Part shown: in pieces, positions 20,079 to 27,552 of the stretch
Layout: each line of letters begins with the position of its first letter
Position numbering within the stretch: the first letter of the stretch is position 1
From: Bacillota bacterium
GTDB taxonomy: Bacteria; Bacillota; Sulfobacillia; JAJZYS01; JAJYTV01
Reading direction: 5' to 3'
Length of the DNA stretch: 35,868 nt
NCBI GenBank assembly: GCA_021847575.1
Contig: JAJZQO010000022.1
Span: 1 to 35,868, forward strand
Made by a program: the position numbers and the translations under genes
The notes under the pieces: model-generated
What the model was told of the DNA's origin: nothing
What the model saw: the letters and a program-made list of their open reading frames with translations, nothing else
Database searches by the model: none

Positions 20079-21158
20079 TCAGCCAGCCGGTGCCGGTCGC
20101 GGCGGGCGGCGATGTTCGAGCGCGCGGCTCGCCTTGGCGATGTCCTGCTCCATGCGGCCAAGGTCCGACATCAGCGCCCCCGCCTCTCGCAAGGCGCCGC
20201 TCTCCGCCATGCCCGCGAGCTGCGGCAGGAGCTCGCCGTTCGCCCGAGCGAGTTCGCGAAGTGCTCGGCGCATGCGCAGGGCACTGTCGCTGCCCGGGTG
20301 CTCCACCTGCCCGACGAACGCCGCGACGGCCTCCTGCGCGAGGTCGATCGGCACGGCGGCGAACCGCCCGAGATCCGCCGCGTCCGCGTCGCGCAGGCTG
20401 CGCGCCATGCCGCGCACTTCGATCGCCACGCGCTCGAGCGCGGAAAACGCGATTTCGAGCCGGCGCGCGTCCGCCGCACGGCCCCTGCGCAAAGGATTGA
20501 GACGCAGGCTTTGGCGGGCGAGGGACACGGCCGCCTGCGCCTCGGCGGCCTCGCGCGCCAGAACCAGGGCCTTGCCCGCCTGCGCGGCGACGCGCCCCCG
20601 GCCAAGACCCCGCAGCTCCTTCGCGATCGCCCTGCCGAGCGCGGCCACGGCCTTCAGCGCCGACGGCGTCGGATCGGGCGGCCAGAGCAGGGCCTGCACC
20701 AGGACGCCTACGAGCGCCCCCAGCACCGTCTCCATCAGGCGCGCCGCCGCGTACTCGGGCTTGCCGCCGAGCGCGAGGACGAGCAGGCCCGACACCCCGA
20801 CCTGCGACGCCGCCCTGGCGCGGAAGCCGAGCAGGCTGGAGACGGCCATGCCCAGGAAGACGAGGATGGCGACGGCCACAGCGCTCGCCTGGAGGAAGTG
20901 GACGAGGGCGAGGCTCAGGGCGATGCCGATCACGACGCCGACGATGCGCTGCGCGCCGAAGGCCAGGGTCTCGTAGACCGTCACCTGCAGCGAGAGGATC
21001 GCGGCCAGCGACGCGAAGTATGGCTGGTGGCTGCCGAAGCTCAGTACGGCGAGCCACCAGGAGAGACCGGCCGCGATGGCCGCCTTGGTCGGGGGAATGG
21101 CGCGCACGATCAACTCCTGCAGCTGCAACGGCGTCACCCGGTCCTTAGCCTGCCGCAC
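20079..21158 (-). CDS. FUSC/aromatic-acid-exporter-type membrane protein
   Basis: The 359-residue product has an N-terminal membrane half with about six hydrophobic helices (residues 20-165, for example GLSWWLAVLSFG, then VGVVIGIALSLALVHFL). A cytoplasmic helical half rich in Ala, Arg and Leu follows, probably forming coiled coils. This layout fits the FUSC/ArAE family, whose few studied members export aromatic acids or contribute to envelope homeostasis; no substrate is clear here. The GTG at 21158 is used, but an internal GTG at 21137 preceded by AAGGA is also plausible. It lies 33 bases after corA on the same strand, so it may be the last gene of the germination operon. Confidence 0.78.
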   Translation of the reverse strand: MRQAKDRVTPLQLQELIVRAIPPTKAAIAAGLSWWLAVLSFGSHQPYFASLAAILSLQVTVYETLAFGAQRIVGVVIGIALSLALVHFLQASAVAVAILVFLGMAVSSLLGFRARAASQVGVSGLLVLALGGKPEYAAARLMETVLGALVGVLVQALLWPPDPTPSALKAVAALGRAIAKELRGLGRGRVAAQAGKALVLAREAAEAQAAVSLARQSLRLNPLRRGRAADARRLEIAFSALERVAIEVRGMARSLRDADAADLGRFAAVPIDLAQEAVAAFVGQVEHPGSDSALRMRRALRELARANGELLPQLAGMAESGALREAGALMSDLGRMEQDIAKASRALEHRRPPRPAPAG

Positions 21159-21191
21159 CGCCCCGGGCGGGATGCCGCAAGGGCGGCGGCG

Positions 21192-22076
21192 TCAGCGCAG
21201 CCACCTGCGGCGCGCCGCCCAAAGCAGGGTGAGGCCGGTCAGCACGACCATGAGCCCGAGAGACCACGCGTAGCCCTGCGGCCAGGCGTACTCCGGGATG
21301 CGGAAGTTCATGCCGTAGATCGACGCGATCAGCGTCGGCGGCAGGAAAAGCAGCGACACGATCGTCATCACCTGCATGACGTGCGTCATCTCGTTGGACT
21401 GCACCGAGGTGTACGCCTCGACCGTTTCGCCGAGCGACTCGCGCACGGCCTCGATGTCATGGTGTGCGCTCTGGATGCGCTGCCCGATCTCGCGGCAGCG
21501 CCGCGCGGCGTCGGGACCCCACTCCTGCGGGAGTTCCTCCGCCAGCACCGTGAAGATGACCTGCGCGCGCTGCACGGCCTGGCGCAGGGCGAAGGCGCGT
21601 CGGCGCACCCTGTAGGTGATGTGGCCGAGGCCCCGCTGCGGTCCGACCAGCACGCGCTGCGCCACCTCCTCCGCCGCGGCGACGGTCGACTCGCTCTCGC
21701 TCTGGTAGCCCGCGACGATGAGATCCCAGGCGAGCCAGAAGGCCTGCTCGGCGCTTTCGGCCTCGCCCTCGGCCCGGATCAGTTCGGCGGCCACCGCCGA
21801 ACTTTCGGGGGCAACGATGGTCAGGTCGCCGGCCCTGGCCAGCATGGCGACGGGCGAAGACTCTCCGCCACGTCCGATCTCGAACGCGCGTAGGGCGACG
21901 CGCCCCTCTCTCACCCGCACCTCGACGCGGCTGTCGCCGCTCAGCACCGCGACGTCCGAGGGCTCGCAGGGCGTGACCCGCGCGAGCTCCTCCGCCGGGA
22001 GCGGAGGGTACCAGAGGACCTCGCCACGCCCCCCGCCGCTCCCCAGCCGCCGCCGCCCCAGGGGCCCAAGCGTCAT
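21192..22076 (-). CDS. corA: CorA-type divalent metal ion transporter
   Basis: CorA proteins are pentameric channels for Mg2+, Co2+ or Ni2+. The 294-residue product has a soluble N-terminal domain, a long helix region (about 120-235), and two C-terminal membrane helices. The hallmark YGMNF is present at the end of the first helix, followed by the loop RIPEYAWP, a second helix and a basic tail WAARRRWLR. Its ATG overlaps the gerAB TGA as ATGA, so it is translationally coupled to the germination receptor genes. This link is unusual and suggests a role in ion movement in spores, although ordinary Mg2+ uptake is possible. Confidence 0.9.
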   Translation of the reverse strand: MTLGPLGRRRLGSGGGRGEVLWYPPLPAEELARVTPCEPSDVAVLSGDSRVEVRVREGRVALRAFEIGRGGESSPVAMLARAGDLTIVAPESSAVAAELIRAEGEAESAEQAFWLAWDLIVAGYQSESESTVAAAEEVAQRVLVGPQRGLGHITYRVRRRAFALRQAVQRAQVIFTVLAEELPQEWGPDAARRCREIGQRIQSAHHDIEAVRESLGETVEAYTSVQSNEMTHVMQVMTIVSLLFLPPTLIASIYGMNFRIPEYAWPQGYAWSLGLMVVLTGLTLLWAARRRWLR

Positions 22077-23167
22077 GACTCGGCCTGCCGCGGCCTGCGC
22101 CAGGTCAGGACGAACGCGAGCACGAGCCAGATGATGAAGACCGCGAACACCGCCGGCACGACGACGCCCCGCGCGAAACCCTCGAACGCGGCCAGGCTGG
22201 GCAGCCGCGTCGTCACGAGCACCGCGAGAGCTGCCGCGGCAAAGGCCACCAGGCCGCGCCACCTGTCGCTGCCGGCCGCGAGGCAGGTGTACTCGGTCGC
22301 CACCCAGATGTGGACCGCGGCAAAGGTGAGCGCGAATGCGCTCCACGCGAGGACGACGATCAGGCCGAAGCGGTTCAGGACGAAGCTCGCGAGGACGAGC
22401 GTGCGCAGGGCGGACACGACGGGCCAGACCTGCGTCAGCACGAAGTTCGGGCCGCCTGTGGCCAAGGTGCCGGCAAACGCGACGGCAATCAGCACGAAGG
22501 CGAGCACGGTGCCCGAGACGACGCCGGGAACGCCCTTGGACTTGTGCGCGGGCAGGAACGCGACGATGGCGGTGCTGCCGCCGTAGAGCAAAAGGCCGTC
22601 GAACGCGCCGTTCAGGATCGGCACGGCTGCGAGGTGCGGACCCGGCCAGACGGTCGCGAGCTGCTCGCCGCGCGCGAGCAGGAGCGCGAAGGCGAGCAGG
22701 GCCATCAGCGCCGCGGCGAGGAAGGCGACGAAGACGGCGCGTGCCAGGCCCTCGATGCGATGGCGGGCGGCCGTGTAGGCCGCGGCCGCGATCAGGACGA
22801 CGATCTCGAGACGGGACGATCCCGGCAAGACGATCGCGGCGGCCATCGCCGCGTACGTGGTCAGGAGTTGGCCCGCCAACGCCGTCTCGACGAAGGCGAG
22901 CAGGATGAGCCAGGCCCGTCCCGCCCATCCCCCCCGGCGCAGCAGGGCCCTTGGCAGGTTGCGGCCCTCGACGCGCGTCGCGCGCCTCGCCATCTCCCAG
23001 GTCCAGGCGATCACGAGCAAGGAGACGAGGACGAGCGCCAAGCCCGCGGCCCGGCCCGCATCCGCGACCAGCAGGCGCGGGGCGATGAAGACGCCTAACG
23101 CGAACACGGCTGCCGCCGTCAGCATCGCGGTCTCGAGGCCGCCGATGCTGTTCCTGGCGCTGCTCAT
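22073..23167 (-). CDS. gerAB: Spore germination receptor subunit GerAB family
   Basis: The 364-residue integral membrane protein has about ten hydrophobic helices and belongs to the GerAB branch of the amino acid/polyamine/organocation (APC) superfamily. In Bacillus this subunit binds the germinant in the spore inner membrane. Helix 1 begins SSARNSIGGLETAMLTAAAV, and later segments such as GGSTAIVAFLPAHK fit the family. The ATG overlaps the gerAC TGA as ATGA, and its own TGA overlaps corA in the same way. A longer frame to 23884 lies inside gerAC and is rejected. The germinant cannot be predicted. Confidence 0.85.
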   Translation of the reverse strand: MSSARNSIGGLETAMLTAAAVFALGVFIAPRLLVADAGRAAGLALVLVSLLVIAWTWEMARRATRVEGRNLPRALLRRGGWAGRAWLILLAFVETALAGQLLTTYAAMAAAIVLPGSSRLEIVVLIAAAAYTAARHRIEGLARAVFVAFLAAALMALLAFALLLARGEQLATVWPGPHLAAVPILNGAFDGLLLYGGSTAIVAFLPAHKSKGVPGVVSGTVLAFVLIAVAFAGTLATGGPNFVLTQVWPVVSALRTLVLASFVLNRFGLIVVLAWSAFALTFAAVHIWVATEYTCLAAGSDRWRGLVAFAAAALAVLVTTRLPSLAAFEGFARGVVVPAVFAVFIIWLVLAFVLTWRRPRQAES

Positions 23168-24264
23168 ACCACGATGCCCTGCTCTGGCAGGTGCACCTCT
23201 ACCCGGATCGCGATGTCGGCGCGCCGCAGCGCCTGGCTGAAATCCCCAAGCCTGCGGTACGACTCGGGGTCCTTGAGATAGAGCGCCTGGGCGAACTGGA
23301 ACGCGTCCACTCCCGCCTTTTGCGCATGGTGGACGACCAGCATCAGGCGCCGCGTCAGGGCCTGGGCGCACGACCGCTCGACCACCGACAGCGCGGCCCG
23401 CGTCAGGTGGACGACCCGGTCGGGACTCTGCGAGACGAGCCCCGAATAGCGGACGTCGACCCTGATGTGCAGGCGCCCGCCCGGACCGATCGCAACCTGC
23501 CGCGACACCTTGGCCCGCATGCTGCGGACAGCGGCATTGCCAAAGGGCGTCGGGAATATGAAGCTGCCCTTGGTGAGCTTGCCGCGCAAGGTCATCACGC
23601 CGACCGTCTCGGCCTGATCGAAGACATGGGGCGGCTGGCCAGGCTGCACGGCGGCGACGCGGTCGATGGCGATCGAGCCATCCTCCACCCTCGCCACCGG
23701 CAGCACCGCCGTGCCGCCGGGCGAGGCGAGGTCCGCCTCCGCGCGCCAGGCCGGCACGCCGTAGTCCACCGCCTGGCAGCCTCGGCAGTCGAAGTGCGTG
23801 CTGTAGAAGAAGGCGGGAAGCCTCTCCTGCAGGGGCGGGGGCTGCAGCACCCGGGCGGCCTGGCCGTCCGCGAGGACGAGCCATTCGGTATGGTCCGTCT
23901 CGCCGATGCGCTGCTCCTCGGCCAGCATGCGGTCGCGCAGGTTTGACGGCAGGTCGAGCGCCATGATCAGCACGTGCATCTGGCCGAGGTAGATGTCGCG
24001 GCTCGTCTTGTTCTCCATGTGGCTGATCGCGGCGTCGAAGCTGTGCGATGCGGCCGAAACGGTGTAGAACTGGTTGCCGCCGGAGCTGCCGCTCAGGGAC
24101 TGCGGGCTCGGGATTTCCATCGTGTAGTTGATGCCTTGTTTGCCTGCGGCGTCGGCCGCGACGCCGAGGACGAGCGCGCGGTCGTCGATCGGGTTTGTCG
24201 CACCGCCGCAGCCTGAGAGCGTGAGCAGCAGGAGCACGGCGGCGCCCAGGCGGACGGCTCTCAT
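23164..24264 (-). CDS. gerAC: Spore germination lipoprotein GerAC family
   Basis: The 366-residue product is a lipoprotein: MRAVRLGAAVLLLLTLSGC gives a lipobox with the modified cysteine at residue 19. GerAC-type features follow: an N-terminal domain with RALVLGVAADA and YTMEIPSPQSL, and a C-terminal domain with a segment around VDAFQFAQALYLKDPESYRRL. The protein anchors to the outer face of the spore inner membrane and is needed for receptor function. The ATG at 24264 overlaps the gerAA TGA as ATGA; an upstream in-frame start at 24288 would spoil the signal peptide. Confidence 0.92.
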   Translation of the reverse strand: MRAVRLGAAVLLLLTLSGCGGATNPIDDRALVLGVAADAAGKQGINYTMEIPSPQSLSGSSGGNQFYTVSAASHSFDAAISHMENKTSRDIYLGQMHVLIMALDLPSNLRDRMLAEEQRIGETDHTEWLVLADGQAARVLQPPPLQERLPAFFYSTHFDCRGCQAVDYGVPAWRAEADLASPGGTAVLPVARVEDGSIAIDRVAAVQPGQPPHVFDQAETVGVMTLRGKLTKGSFIFPTPFGNAAVRSMRAKVSRQVAIGPGGRLHIRVDVRYSGLVSQSPDRVVHLTRAALSVVERSCAQALTRRLMLVVHHAQKAGVDAFQFAQALYLKDPESYRRLGDFSQALRRADIAIRVEVHLPEQGIVV

Positions 24265-25829
24265 CGCCCGATCATCCTGGCGAGCCAATTCAGGCCGAGC
24301 GCGCGCAGGAGCGAGCCGTGGTCGTCGCGCCTGGGCGGGCCGAGCGAGCGCACGGGCAAGCGCACGACCGAGTCGCGGAAGTCGCTCGCGGCGCTCGGCA
24401 CGAGCGGAGCGAGGTACGGCTGTCCCGCCACCTCCAGCGACGCGAGGCTCGCCACAACGGCGAAACTGAGCGCGATGATGCCGATCATGCCCCAGATCGC
24501 CGCCGCCACCGCCATGGGCCAGAGCAGGATGCGCCAGACCGACGTGATCTCGAAGGATGGTGCCGTAAAGTCCGCGACGGCGGCGATCGTCGCCACGACG
24601 ATCATCAGATCGGAGATGAGCCCCGCCTTGACGAGCGCCGTGCCGACCACGATGGCGCCGACTGTGCCGAGCGTCGAGCTCATCTGCGCCGGCATGCGCA
24701 GGGCCGCCTCGCGCAGGAACTCCACGATGATGAACATGACCACCACCTCGATGATCGGCGAGAAGGGGACCCCTTCGCGCGAGCCGGCGACGACGATCGC
24801 GAGCCGGGTGGGCATGAGGTCCGGGTTCACCGTCGTGGCGGCGACGTAGAAGGCGGGCAGGTAGATCGCCGTCAGTGTGGCGATCAGGCGCAGGATGCGG
24901 ACGTAGCTCGCTTCCCAGAAGGTCATCATGTAGTCCTGCATCGTGCGGTAGAAGTCGCCGAGCGTCGACGGGTAGATGGCGACCGTGGGGTCGCCGTGCA
25001 TCATGATCAGCATGCGGCCCGCGAGCGCGGCGCGCGTCGCCTCGTCGATCCGCTGCGTCATGCGCAGCTGCGGGAAGAGCGAGTACGGGCGCTGCTCGAG
25101 CAGGCCGGTGATGCTCGAGATGACCTGCAGGTCCTTCGGCTCGGCGGTCGCGATGGTCTGCTGCACCCGCTCGACCATCTGGGCGTCGCTGACGCCCTGC
25201 AGGTGCAGCACGGCGACCTGCGTCATGGTCTCGAGGCCGACCGCCTGGTGCCAGACCTTGAGCCTCGGGCTGCGCAGGCGGTCGCGGATCAGGGCGAGGT
25301 TCGACTTGAGATCCTCGATGAAGGCCACCTGGGGGCCCATCACCGACTGTTCTACTTTGGGCGCCGAGAGGCTGCGCACAGGGATTTGCTTGAGGTCGAA
25401 GGAGATGGCGCCCTGCGTGCCGTCGACGAAGAGCAGCACGTGGCCCGCGACGAACTCGTCGTCGACTTCCGTCCAGGTCGTGACGTGCTTGAAGACGAGC
25501 GCAGGCAGGTGGGCCGCCGCGAGCTGGGCGAAGTCACCCGGCCAGGGCCTCGGCACCGCCTGCAAGGCCTCGACCAGCTCCCGCTCGAGCTCCTCCCGGT
25601 TCACGGCGCCGCCGTAGTAGGCGAGGAGCCCCTTGTGGCCAGCCAGGCTGAGTTTGCGGCTGACGGCCGGATAGGTGTCGAGGTATCTCGCCTCGAGCCA
25701 TGCCTCGTTGGCCGCCAGGGCGGCCGGCACTTCTTCCGACACATGGCTGCCGAGCCAGCCCGTGAGGGTGTCGACCATCTTGCCGCCATGCTGTTCGATC
25801 TCATGCAAGGCCTGCCGCGTCGAGGGCAT
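24261..25829 (-). CDS. gerAA: Spore germination receptor subunit GerAA family
   Basis: This 522-residue protein is the A subunit of the germinant receptor, which assembles into a membrane ion channel. An N-terminal soluble domain of about 290 residues, with segments such as GHVLLFVDGTQGAISFDLKQ, is followed by membrane helices. Between helices is the family hallmark PFSPIIEVVVMFIIVEFLRE followed by AALRMP, and a cytoplasmic tail ends at MIGR. ATG 25829 was chosen because a perfect AGGAGGT lies eight bases upstream; an earlier in-frame start at 25889 lacks one. It is the first gene of the gerAA-gerAC-gerAB-corA operon. Confidence 0.96.
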   Translation of the reverse strand: MPSTRQALHEIEQHGGKMVDTLTGWLGSHVSEEVPAALAANEAWLEARYLDTYPAVSRKLSLAGHKGLLAYYGGAVNREELERELVEALQAVPRPWPGDFAQLAAAHLPALVFKHVTTWTEVDDEFVAGHVLLFVDGTQGAISFDLKQIPVRSLSAPKVEQSVMGPQVAFIEDLKSNLALIRDRLRSPRLKVWHQAVGLETMTQVAVLHLQGVSDAQMVERVQQTIATAEPKDLQVISSITGLLEQRPYSLFPQLRMTQRIDEATRAALAGRMLIMMHGDPTVAIYPSTLGDFYRTMQDYMMTFWEASYVRILRLIATLTAIYLPAFYVAATTVNPDLMPTRLAIVVAGSREGVPFSPIIEVVVMFIIVEFLREAALRMPAQMSSTLGTVGAIVVGTALVKAGLISDLMIVVATIAAVADFTAPSFEITSVWRILLWPMAVAAAIWGMIGIIALSFAVVASLASLEVAGQPYLAPLVPSAASDFRDSVVRLPVRSLGPPRRDDHGSLLRALGLNWLARMIGR

Positions 25830-25941
25830 CGCACCACCTCCTGACTCGTGTAGGCTTCGATGCCCGGGGTGGCTTCTATGCGCCGCCAAACGGGACGGCT
25901 ACACTCGATACGGCATGAACGCCAGACGAAGGAGTGGTCCT

Positions 25942-26970
25942 GTGCAGCCTGAGGAAATCGTGCGGGATCTCATGGAACTTCTTGCCGTGCCGTCACCGAC
26001 CGGTCGCGCGGAGGCGGCCGCGGATCTTTGCGCCGAACGCCTGGCCGGCTACGGTCTGCCCGTGACCCGCAGCGCGCGCGGCGCGGTTGTGGCGAAGATC
26101 GCCGGGACCGGCGGCGGACCTGCCCGGGCGCTCACCGCGCATGTGGACACGCTCGCCGCCGTCGTCGCCGAGGTGATGGCGGATGGCCGCCTGCGCCTCA
26201 GCCCTGTCGGCGGCCTGCCGGCCCTGTCCTGCGATGGCGCCTACGTCGAGGTCTGGTCCAGGGGCGGGTCCGTCACCGGTACCATCCTGCCGGAACATGC
26301 CTCGGCGCACGTGTTCGGGCCCCGCTACGAGGAGCAAAGGCGCACCTGGCAGGAGATGCGCGTCCGCCTCGATCTGGACGTGAAGGACCGCGAGGGGGTC
26401 CTGGCCGCCGGTATCCGCCCCGGCGACTTCGTCGTGCTCGACCCGCGCGCCGTCGTCACGCCGGCGGGCTTCGTCAAGTCGCGCTTCCTCGACGACAAGG
26501 CCTGCGCCGCCGCTCTCTTGGCGGCCGCGGGCGAACTCGCGCGGGGCCCCCGCCCGGCCCGCACGACCTACCTGCATTTCAGCGTCTACGAGGAGGTCGG
26601 CCAGGGCGCGCCCGCCGGGCTTGGGGCAGATGTCGAGGAGATCGTCGCCGTCGACATGGCGGCGGTCGGTGCCGGCCAGGCCTCGGACGAGCACCTCGTC
26701 ACGATCTGCGCGAAGGACAGCGGCGGCCCCTACGACTGGAGCGTGCGCGCAAGGCTCAGGGCTCTGGCGGAACAGGCCGGAATCCCGTACGTCGAGGACA
26801 TCTATCCCTACTACGCCTCGGACGCCACCGCCGCCGCGCGCAGCGGCCGCGACATCCGCATCGGCCTCTTCGGCCCCGGTGTCGACGCGAGCCACACGCA
26901 CGAGCGCACCCACCAGGATGCCCTGCTCGCTACGGCCCAGCTCGCGGTCGCCTACATGCGCGAGGAGTAA
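25942..26970 (+). CDS. M42 family metallopeptidase (glutamyl aminopeptidase / deblocking aminopeptidase type)
   Basis: M42 enzymes are cytosolic co-catalytic zinc aminopeptidases that form large dodecamers. The 342-residue product shows the metal ligands in order: H of TAHVDTLAA, bridging D of SRFLDDKACA, the catalytic/ligand glutamates of VYEEVGQGAP, D of VAVDMAAVG, and the final H of DASHTHERTH. The start is a GTG at 25942 with AAGGAG (25929-25934) seven bases upstream; an in-frame ATG at 25915 has no ribosome binding site. It is divergent from gerAA and followed by a hairpin, so it is probably a single-gene unit. Confidence 0.9.
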   Translation: MQPEEIVRDLMELLAVPSPTGRAEAAADLCAERLAGYGLPVTRSARGAVVAKIAGTGGGPARALTAHVDTLAAVVAEVMADGRLRLSPVGGLPALSCDGAYVEVWSRGGSVTGTILPEHASAHVFGPRYEEQRRTWQEMRVRLDLDVKDREGVLAAGIRPGDFVVLDPRAVVTPAGFVKSRFLDDKACAAALLAAAGELARGPRPARTTYLHFSVYEEVGQGAPAGLGADVEEIVAVDMAAVGAGQASDEHLVTICAKDSGGPYDWSVRARLRALAEQAGIPYVEDIYPYYASDATAAARSGRDIRIGLFGPGVDASHTHERTHQDALLATAQLAVAYMREE

Positions 26971-26985
26971 TCCTGCCAAATCAGC

Positions 26986-27010
26986 GGGCCCGGAGTCCCC
27001 TTGCGGGCCC
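26986..27010 (+). terminator. Hairpin downstream of the M42 peptidase gene
   Basis: GGGCCCG (26986-26992) pairs with CGGGCCC (27004-27010) around an 11-base loop, 15 bases past the stop. A pyrimidine-rich stretch with several T residues follows (27015-27028). It is a likely terminator for the peptidase gene. Confidence 0.6.
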
Positions 27011-27056
27011 GGGCCCTTGCTCTTTCCGCCGACCCCCGGCTCGATCGGTCGCAGCG

Positions 27057-27082
27057 GGATCGGCCTAGGCGAACGCCGATCC
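27057..27082. repeat. Second inverted repeat upstream of the ArsR gene
   Basis: GGATCGGC (27057-27064) and GCCGATCC (27075-27082) are perfect 8-base arms with a 10-base loop. It lies in the 253-base region between the M42 gene and the ArsR gene, about 140 bases before the ArsR start. It may be another terminator or part of the leader of the hydrogenase operon. Confidence 0.45.
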
Positions 27083-27150
27083 GCCAGTTTCCCGGCAAGC
27101 TGCCTCATCCCGCCGCTCCGGTGCGACCGCGCGAAACGGCGAGGTCCGTC

Positions 27151-27206
27151 ATTGCGTTTATCTGCGAGAAAGCGCAATTATAGAACTCGAGAACTCTGCA
27201 GGGAGG
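27151..27206 (+). promoter_or_regulatory. Probable promoter/operator region of the arsR-hyf operon
   Basis: This AT-richer stretch stands out from its GC-rich surroundings and lies directly before the ArsR gene. It contains an inverted repeat ATTGCG (27151-27156) / CGCAAT (27173-27178), a TATAGA box-like sequence (27179-27184), and a direct repeat GAACTC (27184-27189 and 27192-27197 by eye, about 8 bases apart). A promoter and an ArsR binding site are expected here, but no single -35/-10 pair has convincing spacing. Confidence 0.4.
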
Positions 27207-27223
27207 GGCACGGAACACGGGGA

Positions 27224-27538
27224 ATGCGACAGTATAAGGCCGAATTTTTCCAGGCGCTAGCCAACCCGCATCGCATTCACATCTTGGAACTTCTGCGCGA
27301 AGGGCCCCAGACCGTCAGTGAGTTGCAGACGAAAATGGGGATCGAAGCCCCCAATATTTCGCAGCAGCTTGGCATATTGCGTAAGCAGCACATCGTATAC
27401 GGCAGGAAAAACGGTACATCGGTTATCTACGACGTCACTGACCGCTTGGTCTTCGAGATTCTCGACGTCAGTCGCAAGATGTTCCAAAACCACGTAGCCG
27501 AGTTGCAGTCCGCCGTTTTGAACGATACATCCGATTAG
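27224..27538 (+). CDS. Cysteine-free ArsR-family transcriptional regulator (Rv0081-like)
   Basis: This 104-residue winged-helix regulator begins RQYKAEFFQALANPHRIHILELL and has the recognition helix in APNISQQLGILRKQ and the wing in YGRKNGTSVIYDV. It has no cysteine, so it cannot be a classical thiolate metal sensor. From memory it resembles M. tuberculosis Rv0081, an ArsR-type hypoxia-response regulator that precedes a similar hydrogenase-like gene set. The ATG at 27224 follows a GGGG motif; no upstream in-frame start exists. It ends 14 bases before the likely hyfB start, so it is probably co-transcribed and autoregulatory. Its base composition is clearly less GC-rich than that of its neighbours. 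Confidence 0.9.
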   Translation: MRQYKAEFFQALANPHRIHILELLREGPQTVSELQTKMGIEAPNISQQLGILRKQHIVYGRKNGTSVIYDVTDRLVFEILDVSRKMFQNHVAELQSAVLNDTSD

Positions 27539-27552
27539 GGAGCGGACCAATA

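Noticed and set aside
25856-25881. Forespore sigma-factor-like boxes (GCATA and CATCGAA) upstream of gerAA
   Set aside because: The 14-base spacing does not fit sigma-G or sigma-F promoters, and the -10 match is partial. A germination operon should have such a promoter, but this one is not convincing.
25675-25941. N-terminal extension of the M42 peptidase
   Set aside because: The extension overlaps gerAA on the other strand and has no family similarity. GTG 25942 has a well-placed AAGGAG.
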